64,000 nucleotides of DNA from Linderina pennispora (taxonomy: Eukaryota > Kickxellomycota > Kickxellomycetes > Kickxellales > Kickxellaceae), in contig NW_024468253.1 in NCBI RefSeq assembly GCF_002104995.1, positions 434,001 through 498,000 on the forward strand, given 5' to 3'. Positions 22,934 to 33,610 of this stretch are shown here, piece after piece (within the stretch, counting starts at the first letter, position 1; each line of letters starts with the position of its first letter). The notes under the pieces were generated by a model, which was not told the DNA's origin, searched no databases, and saw nothing but the letters and a program-made list of their open reading frames with translations. The translations under genes were made by a program, and so were the position numbers.

Positions 22934-25192
22934 CTAAAGGGTAGGCATAGATGGCACGGCCGGCGCACTGTTGCCAGCAGCCGCATTGGCGATCTTCTTG
23001 ACCTTGGACCAGGGCCGGAAGATGCTGGCGCGGGAGCTGGATGGCTCGGGAGCGTCGGACGGGCGGCGCTCGGAGAGGCCATCGGAAGCATTGGAGTGGG
23101 TTGACCCGCCAACCACGGAGAGGCGGTTCGAGCTTGCCGACGAGTACTGCGAGCTGTCATCGACATCGACCTGGTTGATCAGCGGCGAGTTGCCCGACGT
23201 GCGCTTCTCGGCGTCGGGTGACCCGGCAAAGCGCGGCGAGCTGGTCAGCGGCGACGTGATCACCGGCGAGTTCATGACGCTGGTATCCCACGGCCGCCGC
23301 ATCTCAAACATGCCCGCCTGCTGGAACGGCGACCGCGGCGGCTTGCGCAGCAGCGGCGTCGACCCTGCGTCGCTCGGCGCGCGCGCCCGCGTCTCCGGCT
23401 CGGCCTCGTGCTCTGCCCGCGGGAAGTACTTCAGCAGCGCCAGGCGCGCCGGCTCGGAGATCGCATACAGCGCCGAGCCGCGGTCTGCCGCCAGCGCTGG
23501 CAAGTGTCCGCGCAGCACCACCACGCTACGGGCCTGCAGCCCGCGGTGCTGCGCGCGCAGCCCAGCCTCAAACACTAGTGGCGCCGTCTGCGGAGACGCC
23601 AAGTCGCGCAGCGCATTCACAGCATGGATGCCCAGGTCGCGCAGCCCCGATGCACGTGCCACGCCCAGCAGCTCACCCAGAACCGCCACGGCCTGTGCGT
23701 CGGTCGCCGCCGAAGCATCCGACGGAGCATGTGGGCCGTGCCGCGCCGCCACATCGACGCGGCCTGTGTGCAGGAAAAACACAAGGATATGGATGGCCGC
23801 ACACGACGCGTCGATTTGGAACCGGCGCGGCATATCGGCAGTCAGCAAGTCGTCAGCAATACCCGCCCACTGCTGCGCCTGTACTGGCCAGCGCGCCTGC
23901 AGTAGGCCGCTGTTGACCGGCACGTGCCCGTCCGACCCGTCGATGTGCGCGTCGGCCAGCTGCGGCACAAATAGCAGCTGCGCGCCCAGCTCGAACAGCG
24001 CATCGGCGGCGCGCGGCGGCGGTGACGCAGTGTCGCTGGCTGCAGCGACGGCGGCTGCACGGGCGGCAGTTGCAAACGGCTGCTTTGTTGAGCCACGGCT
24101 CAGCCGGAAGCCTAGGGCCCGCAGATCAACGGTGCGCACCTCGCCGTAGTTCAGGCGGCGGCGCTGGTAGTCGTACGTCAAGTCGCGGCGGCTGTCGCCG
24201 AACAGCACCAGCGTGTTGGACCGCGGGTCCACCAGCGACTGGTTCCACGATCCAGCGCGGAATCGTCCCCCGCAATCCACCACCCGCCACTGCAGCTCTG
24301 CCACATCCAGCGCCCACACGCTCAGCTCGCTGTGGCCCTCGTGTGAGATCAGCGTCCCGGTCATCAGCACCGTCCGCCCGTCCACCATGCTTCCGCGCGG
24401 GAACCGCAGCCCCGGCGGCTCGCCCTGGATTGCCTCCGACAGATCCTGCAGCGTACAGTCCGGCGGAGCGCTCAGCGCATACAGCGCACGCTTCACTGCC
24501 GCAAAGCTGTAGTTGCTGTACAGCAGCGTCCGCCCACCATCGCCTGTCCCCGCTATGAACGACCGGTACAGCCCCACAGCCCGCGGGAACCCCGCCCGCA
24601 GAACCCACGCCCCGCGCTGCAGGTCATACACATTCAGCTCCTCGACATACTGCTCGTCCAGATCCTGTCCGCCCACCACCAGCAGCCGGCTGCCCAGCAG
24701 CGTTGCCAGGTGCGCGTACCGCGGCGCCGGAGCCTCTGCCTCCACCGCCGGTCCCGCCGGTCCCCCGCTGTCCAGTGCCCGCTCCGCCACCCACCGCTCC
24801 GTCTGCGTGTCAAACACCGCCATGTCGCCCAGCAGCAGCTTGTTGCTGCGGTTCGACTCGTCCACGCTGCGCTCCATCGACTCGCTGCCTGCCACCAGCC
24901 CCATCCCGCCAAACACTATGATGAACTGCCGGAACGCCGTCGCCGAGTGGAAGAACCGCGCTGCCGGCGAGGTGCCCGAGGTCCCCGCAAGTCGTCGCCA
25001 CGCAAACGTCCCCAGGTCGCACACAAACAGGTCGCTCGACAGCTGCCCCGTGTGCAGCGACCGCCCCCCAAACACGTATGCCTTGCCGTCCAGGTATGTC
25101 AGAGAGCTGCCCACCAGCGCGGGCGGCACATCGCCTGTGCATTTGTGCCCGCGAATGAACAGCTCTGACGCGTCCAGTTCTGTCGACGGCAT
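22934..25192 (-). CDS. Kelch-repeat protein with BTB-like region, Ral2 type
   Basis: Protein of 752 aa; ATG at 25192 gives MPSTELDASELF (the open frame extends three codons further without an ATG). The N-terminal half is a kelch beta-propeller: repeated GG-containing blades (AYVFGGRSLHTGQ, FIIVFGGMGL, SRLLVVGGQDLDEQYVEEL) each followed by an aromatic blade end such as TFAWRRLAG. Around residues 405-520 is a BTB-like stretch (DAHIDGSDGHVPVNSGLLQARW, then FLHTGRVDV), followed by BACK-like helices and a Ser-rich tail. In fission yeast, Ral2 has this kelch architecture and is needed for Ras1 activation in mating and polarity; LZTR1-type proteins are related kelch-BTB Ras regulators. Assignment to Ral2 is by architecture only. 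Cullin-3 adaptor use is another possibility. Confidence 0.75.
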   Translation of the reverse strand: MPSTELDASELFIRGHKCTGDVPPALVGSSLTYLDGKAYVFGGRSLHTGQLSSDLFVCDLGTFAWRRLAGTSGTSPAARFFHSATAFRQFIIVFGGMGLVAGSESMERSVDESNRSNKLLLGDMAVFDTQTERWVAERALDSGGPAGPAVEAEAPAPRYAHLATLLGSRLLVVGGQDLDEQYVEELNVYDLQRGAWVLRAGFPRAVGLYRSFIAGTGDGGRTLLYSNYSFAAVKRALYALSAPPDCTLQDLSEAIQGEPPGLRFPRGSMVDGRTVLMTGTLISHEGHSELSVWALDVAELQWRVVDCGGRFRAGSWNQSLVDPRSNTLVLFGDSRRDLTYDYQRRRLNYGEVRTVDLRALGFRLSRGSTKQPFATAARAAAVAAASDTASPPPRAADALFELGAQLLFVPQLADAHIDGSDGHVPVNSGLLQARWPVQAQQWAGIADDLLTADMPRRFQIDASCAAIHILVFFLHTGRVDVAARHGPHAPSDASAATDAQAVAVLGELLGVARASGLRDLGIHAVNALRDLASPQTAPLVFEAGLRAQHRGLQARSVVVLRGHLPALAADRGSALYAISEPARLALLKYFPRAEHEAEPETRARAPSDAGSTPLLRKPPRSPFQQAGMFEMRRPWDTSVMNSPVITSPLTSSPRFAGSPDAEKRTSGNSPLINQVDVDDSSQYSSASSNRLSVVGGSTHSNASDGLSERRPSDAPEPSSSRASIFRPWSKVKKIANAAAGNSAPAVPSMPTL

Positions 25193-25870
25193 GCTTTGCA
25201 AGAGTGTGAGAAATAGAAAGAGTGTTGAAAAATTGTGATGTCAACAAATAAGAAGCAAGGCGCCTCTAGATATAGTGAAGTGTCCCTGAGCCACGCCTAT
25301 TGAGCCTGAGTGCCTATGAGTGCCTGCTAGCCCTGTAGCGATTCTATTGTAAACCTGCCAATCCGTGCGATATGCCTGTAGAACCTCCAGACAAAGCCTG
25401 CCAGACGCCTAAATTTTCTTTACTACGCGAATAATGGAAGCAAGCAGATGCAGAGCAAAAAGGCAAACGCAACACAAACCATGTCTGAACAGCCGCTCCT
25501 GTTCACTGTCGTTCCAACCATCAAGCACGGCAATCCTCTGTTTTCGCTATACCACATCCCCTCCTCTTGGTGGCCAGATGCCCCCACTGCACATCTCGCA
25601 CATTGACACCGATGGGCGATCTACCGTGCCATGCCATTCGATGCACGGGTTCTTGATCCACCCCCGCCTCTCTTGCCTGCTCCTCACATTAATTGCCCTC
25701 CAGCCCGCTCCTGCCAGGTGCTCCGAGTGGCAACCCGCATCTGTCCGGCTGCCCCACATCCACCGATCCCCTCGCTCTATCCACCGTGTTTTAGTCGTAA
25801 GGGGGACCTCGTATTTTTTCTTGCTGAATATCGTTGTTTAATGTTGTAACTTTTTTTATTGCCTGGCCGA
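25193..25870. other. Intergenic region with a 41-codon ORF
   Basis: It lies upstream of the kelch gene and downstream of the zinc-finger gene's stop codon. A short plus-strand ORF at 25481-25606 (MSEQPLLFTVVP through APTAHLAH) has somewhat protein-like composition, but no continuation or splice partner was found. I do not call it a gene. Confidence 0.35.
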
Positions 25871-26938
25871 TCACTCCTCGTCGTCATCGTCGTCCGAAAT
25901 GTCGCCAACATCCTCGGCTGCAAACAGATCCTCGTTCTGTGCGCCCTTCTCCTCCGCCTCCTGCTGGTGCTCATCCTGCTGGTACCCACCGTCCGCCGTC
26001 TTGTACTGCGAAAAGTCAAACTCGTCTCCGTCATCATTATCTCCCGCATCCAGCTCAGGGTTGAACTCGAAGAAGTCACGGCCCGACATGTTGACTGCCT
26101 TGCCGGCCTTGAATGCCTTCGCCTTGGCCTCCTTGGCCTTGGCCTCCTCCGCCTCCTTGCGCGCCTTGCGATCCGCCTTCCACTTGGTGAACGACTCGAG
26201 CGTTACCGGCGTCAAGTTGTCACCCAGCTTGTGCCGCTCTGTCTCCAGGAACTCCTCAAGCGAGATCTCGTCCTTGTCCTCGTCCTTCTTCTTGTCCTTC
26301 TTAAGCACAAATCCGGGCGGCAGCGCGTGCTTGTATATGCACTTGTCGCCGCCATTCGGGCACTCCCAGAACCAGCCGTACTTTGAGCTCTCGATCGCCG
26401 CCAAAAAGTGCTTGCACACAATGGTGGTCGTGGTCTTTGGGTTGCCGTGCTTCGACAGCACCACCTCCTCGAGCTGGCTCTGGTCCCAGTCCTCCATGGT
26501 CTCCTCCTTGCCGTCGCGCTTGTCCGTGTAAATGTCGAGCTTCTGGCCCTTGCGCTCCACCGACAGGTCGTGCGAGAACTTGCACCGGTCCCCCTTGCTG
26601 CACCCCCCGGCCTTGAAGAACTGGCAAAGGACCGATTTCGGATTGACTCCGAACGGCACCTTTTGCGTCTGGATCGGCTTGAACAGCTCCAGCATCTCCA
26701 GCTTCTGCTTCTCCTCCTCCTTCTTGCGGGTCAGCGCGTTCTTGCGCTCCTCCTCCTGCTTGCGGTCCTTGCGGCTCCCCGAGGTCATCACCTGCTGCTC
26801 CACCTGCTTCACGTACTCGCCCACCTTCTTTGACTTTTTCTTGTTCTTGAGCCCAAACGTCTTGTCCTCGATCACCTTCTTCTTCTCCTTGTCCTGCGTT
26901 TTGCGGGACGGCCCCTTGGCTCCCTTCTTTGGCGGCAT
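25871..26938 (-). CDS. tma46: CCCH zinc-finger protein Tma46/ZC3H15 (DRG family regulatory protein)
   Basis: Partner and stabiliser of the ribosome-associated GTPase Rbg1/DRG1. Single exon, 355 aa. The N-terminus MPPKKGAKGPSRKTQDKEKKK and the following Lys-rich helix are typical of the family. Two CCCH fingers follow: the first is CQFFKAGGCSKGDRCKFSH; the second runs from CKHFLAAIESSKYGWFWECP to CIYKHALPPGFVL, with the family-specific KYGWFWECPNGG signature. The DFRP-type region (EISLEEFLETERHKLG, then TPVTLESFTKWK) is well preserved, and the tail is acidic (DISDDDDDEE). Length and order match Tma46/ZC3H15. It is divergent from the F-box-like gene downstream. Confidence 0.95.
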   Translation of the reverse strand: MPPKKGAKGPSRKTQDKEKKKVIEDKTFGLKNKKKSKKVGEYVKQVEQQVMTSGSRKDRKQEEERKNALTRKKEEEKQKLEMLELFKPIQTQKVPFGVNPKSVLCQFFKAGGCSKGDRCKFSHDLSVERKGQKLDIYTDKRDGKEETMEDWDQSQLEEVVLSKHGNPKTTTTIVCKHFLAAIESSKYGWFWECPNGGDKCIYKHALPPGFVLKKDKKKDEDKDEISLEEFLETERHKLGDNLTPVTLESFTKWKADRKARKEAEEAKAKEAKAKAFKAGKAVNMSGRDFFEFNPELDAGDNDDGDEFDFSQYKTADGGYQQDEHQQEAEEKGAQNEDLFAAEDVGDISDDDDDEE

Positions 26939-27422
26939 TCTTTGAACCCTTTTAATTTACAGATAAAAAATATTCCACTGAGAACCCCCTCGTTTGCGTC
27001 TGTCCTAATGTCCGATGCCAGCTGAAATCGAACAAGTGCAAATGCCGTGTAATGCGAGAAAAAAATAGCAGAGAAAAATACCTCGAATTTTATAAGCGAT
27101 GTGCGAAAAAATGAAACAGCGCTTGAACGGCGCGGAGCCGCGGCTATAAAAATTTTTACGAGCCGGCTCATCGCGATAGTCGCTCCTCAGCCCTGTGACG
27201 TAGCAGCAGGGGTCATCCCTTCCCCCGACTTCCACATTCTGGATTTCTCAGGAACTTCCAAAGCAGAGTAAGCCGCACATGAATAGCGTGACCAAAGAGG
27301 GGCGCATCCTTGCAGCCCCATGGTGTGAGACATTGCCCATCCCCCACGCATGACCACCATGGTACCATCTCTCCCCCCTACCCTCTTTCTACACAAACCC
27401 GCCGAATCTCTCTTATTGGCCG
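26939..27422. other. Divergent promoter region
   Basis: About 480 nt between the divergent Tma46 and F-box-like genes. It includes AT-rich sequence near 27060-27160. No gene or clear core promoter motif is seen. Confidence 0.4.
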
Positions 27423-29042
27423 ATGCCACCTCTACATACGCCGGGCATACTAAGCCTGCCCCATGTCATAACCATGCACATTTTCAGACTCCTGCTCAAG
27501 GGCACAGCACAAACACTTGCAGCATCCTCATTTGTCACCCCCAATAGGCTGCTGGTAACACTAATGGCCGTATGTCACCACTGGCGGGTCTTTTGCAAGC
27601 CGCTGTTTTACCGGAGCGCTTGGCTGTCATTCTCCAAACTCCTGCACACTGAGACTAAACACTATCCAGAAATATTCAGCACCCTCTACATGTCGCAGTG
27701 CGGGCACACCCGCTACGTGCGTAGCTTGCTAATATACCTCGCCCCAGAAGACCCGCCCGAACCACGTACTAGTGCATGTATCAGACGCCTACTAATGTCG
27801 GGCGAGTTGCAAAGAGCAACCACCATCTCATTCAAAGTGTCCGACGGTGCCCGTAACTACGCGTTGGCAGCACAGAATGCAGGACTCCCTACATCCAACA
27901 TCTCTGACATGGTACTGCTCTTGATGGAGGACATCAGGCACATGACCGTATGCTGGAGGACGCCGGATGTTCCGGCCAATGCTGGAGCAAACCGGTTTTC
28001 GATTTCCTCGGGTCACGTTCCGCACACAAAGAACGGCCCTACCTTGCCCACTGCAGCGCATTTCAGTTCACGGCAGCCCGCTCTGTTTGTGCCTCTGTAC
28101 CAGGCTGCTAGCCCTGCTTTGTCGCTCAGTGGAGATCTGGTAATGCTCATTCGCCGGTTGGCAAGACAGCTGGAGTCCCTGCGTCTGGAGAACTGCGAAT
28201 TCGCCCACCTGAAGCGCCTGCTGGCAGCCGAACCATTAGTGTTTCTGCAGCTGAGGAAATTTGAACTGTCTGCTTGCCTGGTGCCCATTGACGGCCGACT
28301 CATCCTGCCAAATAACCCAATGCCGGCCCTCACCCACCTGCACTGTGACAGTGTGTGGCCGTTCCGAGATGGCACCCTTCTTTTGCAGAACTCTGGGCGC
28401 CTCCAGTCGTTGCGCCTGCCAGCTGACAGTCGCATGTTTGCCCGGCTGTTTTCGCAAGGCGCTTTCACAGCAGTCTATCCTTGTCTGCACACATTGCAGT
28501 GGCTAGCTGGGCACCCGAAACACCAGGGCTCTGGTAGACTCAATGGCGCCCAATTCACAGCTGCACTGCACATGTCGCTGGTCCTGCGGCACATGCATTT
28601 CGGACTCCCTCTTACTGAACTCTTGCCTGCGCACTCGCTGCCGTCCAGCCTGCACACATTCTGCAGCCCATGGCTGGCACTGCACGGCACTGATATTCTA
28701 GCTCTCGCACGGGCATGTCCGGATCTGCGGCACATCTGCCTCAGCCTGGATACTATCGGCCCTGCACGCGGATTGTTTGCAGTGAGACATGCTAAGCCAC
28801 AGACTGTGCCCCGGCTAGAATCGCTTCTGCTTGCTAATGTCACCAGCACTGTGCGGGCTGACGAGTGTATGGAGCTGCTGCTGCGGCTTGCATCGGAGCT
28901 GCCGGCTCTGGCAGACATCGCTGTCCGGACCAATTCTCATACCTTTGCTCGAGTTCTGGCCAAGCAGCTGGGTCCACCGCTTCTGCATTTTGGCAGGCTG
29001 CGAATATCAGTAGCGCTATTGCCCACAGCAGATAGACTTTGA
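27423..29042 (+). CDS. F-box/LRR-like protein 1 (539 aa)
   Basis: Putative SCF substrate receptor. The N-terminus fits a degenerate F-box: LSLPHVITMHIFRLLLKG, a loop, then LLVTLMAVCHHWRVFCKP and LFYRSAWLSF, matching the usual L-P then L-x-x-V-C-x-x-W-R then P-x-L-Y-R spacing. The remaining 450 residues contain irregular leucine-rich units (for example LESLRLENCEFAHLKRLL, LRKFELSACLVPI, LRHICLSLDTIG). Single exon with no frame break. Two similar proteins lie downstream on the same strand, so this looks like a small lineage-specific family. The target is unknown, and F-box identity should be checked by profile search. Confidence 0.7.
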   Translation: MPPLHTPGILSLPHVITMHIFRLLLKGTAQTLAASSFVTPNRLLVTLMAVCHHWRVFCKPLFYRSAWLSFSKLLHTETKHYPEIFSTLYMSQCGHTRYVRSLLIYLAPEDPPEPRTSACIRRLLMSGELQRATTISFKVSDGARNYALAAQNAGLPTSNISDMVLLLMEDIRHMTVCWRTPDVPANAGANRFSISSGHVPHTKNGPTLPTAAHFSSRQPALFVPLYQAASPALSLSGDLVMLIRRLARQLESLRLENCEFAHLKRLLAAEPLVFLQLRKFELSACLVPIDGRLILPNNPMPALTHLHCDSVWPFRDGTLLLQNSGRLQSLRLPADSRMFARLFSQGAFTAVYPCLHTLQWLAGHPKHQGSGRLNGAQFTAALHMSLVLRHMHFGLPLTELLPAHSLPSSLHTFCSPWLALHGTDILALARACPDLRHICLSLDTIGPARGLFAVRHAKPQTVPRLESLLLANVTSTVRADECMELLLRLASELPALADIAVRTNSHTFARVLAKQLGPPLLHFGRLRISVALLPTADRL

Positions 29043-29370
29043 GTTCTTTTTACACAACACGCAATAATGCCTCTATGGCTGTGACAATAAATGCCCAAGG
29101 TTGTCGATTCTACTCGGGCATCTGCTTCTGTAGCATTGAACCGCATGCACAATGAGTGCAAGTGGGAAGCTTTTTGGTGATGACGAAGGCAACTCGGCTG
29201 CATTCGTGACTCCAGCCAATCCTCGCTTACCTGGTGTGAACTGGAGCAGACAGGCGGAACCCTCTGCCATCCGACAGGCATACATTTCACCAGCGCACCC
29301 TTTCTTCTCTACTCCTTACATGGTTTTCCTACATTATTTTTTGCCTAACCCCAAAACCCGCACATCTACC
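29043..29370. other. Short intergenic region between F-box-like genes
   Basis: The downstream frame is open through most of this stretch, but the first ATG giving the family-type N-terminus MLADTNN is at 29371, so the upstream part is taken as 5' flank. No other feature is seen. Confidence 0.4.
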
Positions 29371-31101
29371 ATGTTAGCAGACACCAACAATGCGCCCAGC
29401 TTTAGTGATTTTCCGAGCATCGTCCTGACGCAGATAGTCCAGCTGGCAACAGACAGCGGAAACCCACCGTCTACTGACAAATACGATATGTCTATGGAGC
29501 TAAGCCGCCCGCTTCTGTCACTAATGGCGGTCTGTCGCAGCATGCGTGCTGTCAGCGCGCCCCTGTTCTACCACACCGCCTTTATGTGCCTAGGGAATGT
29601 CAGCCCTGACAAGAAGCGACACATACCAGATTGGCCCAAGTCAAAGCTGTTTGACATCCGAAACATTTTCCAAACCGGATGTGCATGCTACATCCGCCGT
29701 CTCGCCATGTACTGGAACACATACGACGGCATCGACCATGACCTGATGGCTACTGTACCAGATATGCTAATGGCCAAAGTACCGGTGAACATCGCTGAGC
29801 TAAAGCTCATCTTTGTAGGCTTGGCTGATCGCGAAAAGCTTAAACCTAACGACAACGACACCACATACCCCAGCCTGTTCAAAATCCTTACTTCATTTGC
29901 CCCCGACGCTCGCCATATAGCTGTGCATTGGGCGCGGGGTGCTAGTCGTACTGAATATGAGACACGATACCTTCGAGAACGCCGGTACAGGCACGCACAG
30001 ATCGAGTACGATTCGCTGCCGCACAAAGATGGAGGGCTCGACATCATGTCGAAGGGACCCGTTTTGGATAGCGTGGTGATGTTCTTGCGCCAGCGCGCAC
30101 CTAAACTTCAGTCTCTAAGCCTGAATATAGGGCGGCACCCATCTCTCCAGTATTTTGTGGACCGACTCGGAGAAGAACATCTGGTATTCCCCCAGCTGGC
30201 CGAGTTAACCGTTACTTCGCGCATAGTGCACTATGACCAGCCGGTCTGCCTCGGATACAACATGTTTCCAGTCCTACGGCGGTTCAGCAGTCCCAAAGAC
30301 TTCCCCTTCTGCGACGGCACTGGGCTGCTGAACAACCCCAGTGGAATAGAATCCGTAAGGATGACCCTGAGCCACGACACAGTCGAAAAGCTGGATCAGC
30401 TGGGGGCGTTCCGCAAGGACATGTACCCAAATCTGAAGACCATATATGTAGCCCGCAGACTATCAAACAGCACCGTACTGTCCCATGACAATCCCCATGG
30501 GTTGTTCAAGAAGGTGGTGGAGATGGCACAGAGCCCGCGAAAACTCATCTTTACAGTCACCGGGAGCCTTGATCCCGATATTTGCATTAGTGTGTTGGCT
30601 GGCAAGCAGCTGGCTGTGCTGCAGTGCACGTACACCAAACTGACTTGGATTGAGATCCTCAAGATCTGCCGCAAAGTGCCGTCTCTGCGCCATGTATCGT
30701 TTGCGCTGAATGCTATTGATGAGGGTATTTCCAACAGGATCCTTGATGAAGGCTACAATGTCCAGGACGTGCTGTGTGTGCGCTCAATTGAGCTTGTTGG
30801 GTTTCGTACTACAGAGCGGATGCAAACTGGCGCCGAGAACGCAGTCTCTTTGGCCGCTATGCTTCCGTCACTTAAGCGTATATCCATTCCGATGGGCTGC
30901 CTTCATGACAAGTGGGTGTTAGCTGATTACCAAAAGGATGCTGTTGCCCAGCCAAGGTTCTCGCAGTACACCCACTTGAAGAATGTGGACTTTGACATCA
31001 ATGAGAGGTTTGTCTATCACCCGACTCCGCCTCCAGCCGATAATCCAGACAACCCTGTGCACCTGGATAACGATCGCCCGGTGATTACCACTTACATCTA
31101 G
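29371..31101 (+). CDS. F-box/LRR-like protein 2 (576 aa)
   Basis: Start chosen at the ATG giving MLADTNNAPSFSDFPSIVL, because the third family member also begins MLAD; the frame is open further upstream to 29152. A degenerate F-box follows: FPSIVLTQIVQLATDSGN, then LLSLMAVCRSMRAVSAP and LFYHTAFMCL. Leucine-rich units follow (PKLQSLSLNIGRHP, LAELTVTSRIV, LKTIYVARRL, LRHVSFALNAIDE), ending in a short Pro/Asp-rich tail (TPPPADNPDNPVH). Single exon. It shares architecture with the genes at 27.4 and 33.6 kb, but the sequences are well diverged, implying old duplication or fast evolution. The likely role is substrate recognition in an SCF complex; the substrate is unknown. Confidence 0.7.
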   Translation: MLADTNNAPSFSDFPSIVLTQIVQLATDSGNPPSTDKYDMSMELSRPLLSLMAVCRSMRAVSAPLFYHTAFMCLGNVSPDKKRHIPDWPKSKLFDIRNIFQTGCACYIRRLAMYWNTYDGIDHDLMATVPDMLMAKVPVNIAELKLIFVGLADREKLKPNDNDTTYPSLFKILTSFAPDARHIAVHWARGASRTEYETRYLRERRYRHAQIEYDSLPHKDGGLDIMSKGPVLDSVVMFLRQRAPKLQSLSLNIGRHPSLQYFVDRLGEEHLVFPQLAELTVTSRIVHYDQPVCLGYNMFPVLRRFSSPKDFPFCDGTGLLNNPSGIESVRMTLSHDTVEKLDQLGAFRKDMYPNLKTIYVARRLSNSTVLSHDNPHGLFKKVVEMAQSPRKLIFTVTGSLDPDICISVLAGKQLAVLQCTYTKLTWIEILKICRKVPSLRHVSFALNAIDEGISNRILDEGYNVQDVLCVRSIELVGFRTTERMQTGAENAVSLAAMLPSLKRISIPMGCLHDKWVLADYQKDAVAQPRFSQYTHLKNVDFDINERFVYHPTPPPADNPDNPVHLDNDRPVITTYI

Positions 31102-31497
31102 TTCACTTTCTTTTGAATGTTTCCTATTTGCATATCTGCTGTGATGGTCCATCAGGCCTGCTATGGCTGCTGCCCCAGTGCTGTAAATGAATATATGGAC
31201 ATATGTATGCGTGTTTGGATGCGTTGTTTCCCGAAGAAAGCAAAGGAAACAGATTGAGCACGTCGCTCCTGCTGCTGCATACTTCCTCGGCTGCAGCTGC
31301 TGCATGTGGTAGTGGCCACATTCTTGTTGACTACTGGGCCAGGCCACTCTGGGTCAACTGATATGTGGGTCAGTTGTGGCCAACTTGGCTGCATGGCATT
31401 GCCAATTGTATACCGCAGTAAACATTCATGAACAACAACTATGCAAATGGTATATCTGGTGTTCACACCAGTGAAGAATTGAAAATGCACTGTTTAT
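31102..31497. other. Intergenic region between convergent genes
   Basis: Downstream of F-box-like gene 2 and of the minus-strand uncharacterised gene. Only short shadow-like ORFs; nothing else seen. Confidence 0.4.
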
Positions 31498-32358
31498 TCA
31501 TGCCTTGACAATTCGAATTCGTAGCATACGATCAAGGCGGCTATTCTTCAGATAGAGAACGTCATCGATAGTCTCACAAATGAACAAAGCATGGTTATAT
31601 TCAGGAACGATCATGAGTTCCTTTTCATAAAAACACTCGTCTTCTTCCTCGCATAAGACTACCAAGGAGAATACTTTGCCGTCGCGAACCTCGATTCTCC
31701 CTCCATCCTTCAACCTAAATTCTCTGTTCGACAGGCGCTCCTCAAACATCCTGCCCTTCTCCTTGAACTGTTTAATAGCGCTGGCGTCCCTACGCACTGC
31801 TGATAAAAATTTGAATTTGGGGGACCTGGAGAACGTGTAGCTGTTCTCTGGATTATTGACATCGAAACTCTGCTCAACACCATCCTCATACACGACAAAG
31901 AAGTGGCTGCAGCACCCATCTGCGGCCCTTGTTATCTCTGCAAACTTTGCAACGTCCTTCGTGCTATATCGAACCAAAGCCGTGTTGGAATTAGGCAGAT
32001 CCTCGATCAAGGTATCCCTGGACTCTTCGCAGATAAAGTAGACAGCTGGTGGGTTGGGATTGAAATTGAGGCCATTTCGCTCCTGAAGGCTAGACCACTT
32101 CTCTGGATCACTGGGATAGTACCGCGTCATAAGGGTGATGTAGTTCCAAGAGATGTAGTCGCATTTTAATGGACCACCATAAAAATTTTAGACCATGAAG
32201 TAATCCCTCTCCAGCTCAATGAAGCCTGGGCGGTATATCCCCTGCTTCTCGGTAGCCTGCTGTTCGGTTTCAACATCAGTGAACGGCCATTGCATATCAA
32301 TAATGCAGGGACGGATGGTGTCGCGATCAACGTAGGCCGGAAGGTAAGTTGAAGTCAT
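31498..32358 (-). pseudogene. Uncharacterised ORF interrupted by one in-frame TAA
   Basis: From ATG 32358 a frame encodes 56 residues (MTSTYLPAYVDRDTIRPC through ELERDYFMV) and stops at TAA 32190-32188. The same frame then continues without another stop for 229 codons to 31498, through WNYITLMTRYYPSDPEKWSS and CEEEDECFYEKELMIVPEY. Both halves have protein-like composition; the second could also start at its own ATG (32130). No domain is recognised and no GT-AG intron that removes the TAA keeps the frame. Alternatives are a pseudogene with a single nonsense change, stop-codon readthrough, an assembly error, or two adjacent short genes. It lies in the F-box-like gene cluster. Confidence 0.45.
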
Positions 32359-33610
32359 AACAAGGATACAGAGAAATGCGAGTGCAGAAATGAAAATGGA
32401 TAAGCATGCAAAAGAAAGCGGGGACCCAGATCTTTTACAGACAGCATTTGGGGTGGAATGGCTGCGGAATGTTTGCTTTTGGTAGGTTCAAAGGGTTAGG
32501 ATTTCCATGCAATTTCGGCTAGAGAGAGCACTGCGAAAAAGGATATTGCGTTGGGGTATTCTGACCGACCTTGTATTGAAGCAGTCCATATGTAGCCTTT
32601 TCCTAGATGCCGAGCGAGAGGTATATATAAACGTTAGCCCTCAGAAGAATAGGTGTTCTCAAGCTCACCAGAAATAGATTGTCGTCATCTCATTGTTATA
32701 TTTCTTATATTTTGCTACCTGGTCTACTACTGGGCCTGACTCTCTCACCATTTCTTTCTTGCTTTTTTTTTTTCCTTGATACTTTCTTTGCACTCTTTTA
32801 TACTGTCTCCGTACATGTATCCTCAGGTGTTTCAGCCTGCTCTTCATTTTGTTGTAGAGCTCATAACCTTCTGACAGTGTGCGTGTGTCTGTTGTCGTTT
32901 TTATATATATGCAGGGCCCAGCACATTATATAGCTCGGTCGAAGCATTGCTTGTATGTTTGACACTATGTGCCTGAAAGATTCGTCAACGCCATAAGACC
33001 ACCGTACGTATTCTCTGACCTTTCCGCTTTGTGTGCTAGCTGCGAGAGCCATCGGCCAGCCAACAAGACGGGCTGGTATCGAGTGTTAGGGTTGTAGGCA
33101 TACTCTTGAATGGTGTACGGCGCATAGCGCATGGCAGACAGCGTAGCCGATGCAGTCATCAGTGTGCTGAAACTGCTCATGCTCTATTGTGAAATTAATC
33201 TAAATGAGAACAGAGTCTACAGCGCATATGCCACGGATTGCCACAATCTGAGTAGACAGATGTATTATACACAGGGATGAGACTATTGCTTTGTCCAGGG
33301 TGGTAGTGACAATGGTAAGCGACCCGGCTTCATACCGTACCTCTGCATTGGTGTTTTTGAGGTCGTTGCTGTATGTAGTGTAGCATTGTATAGTGGTAAT
33401 CCTCACTGTTGCTGATTCATGGATCTATTTGCAAGCATTTGATTTGCCGCTAGCAACTGATGTGGCCAAATCAGCAAACACCACTGCACATAGCATTGGA
33501 TTCTTCATGTGATTAACAGGCCGCAGCTCAGCCAGGTGGTTATCCAAATCATCTTTTTCTTGTTTTTCCACCCCGCTAAACTAGTACATTACATACCAAT
33601 TCTTTCTACT
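32359..33610. other. 1.25 kb region, only weak small ORFs
   Basis: T-rich with several short ORFs. The most protein-like are two on the minus strand, 33180-32965 (71 codons, MSSFSTLMTASATLSAMRY) and 33406-33200 (68 codons with a hydrophobic middle). Neither has supporting features, and I found no splice pattern that joins them convincingly, so neither is called. Confidence 0.35.
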
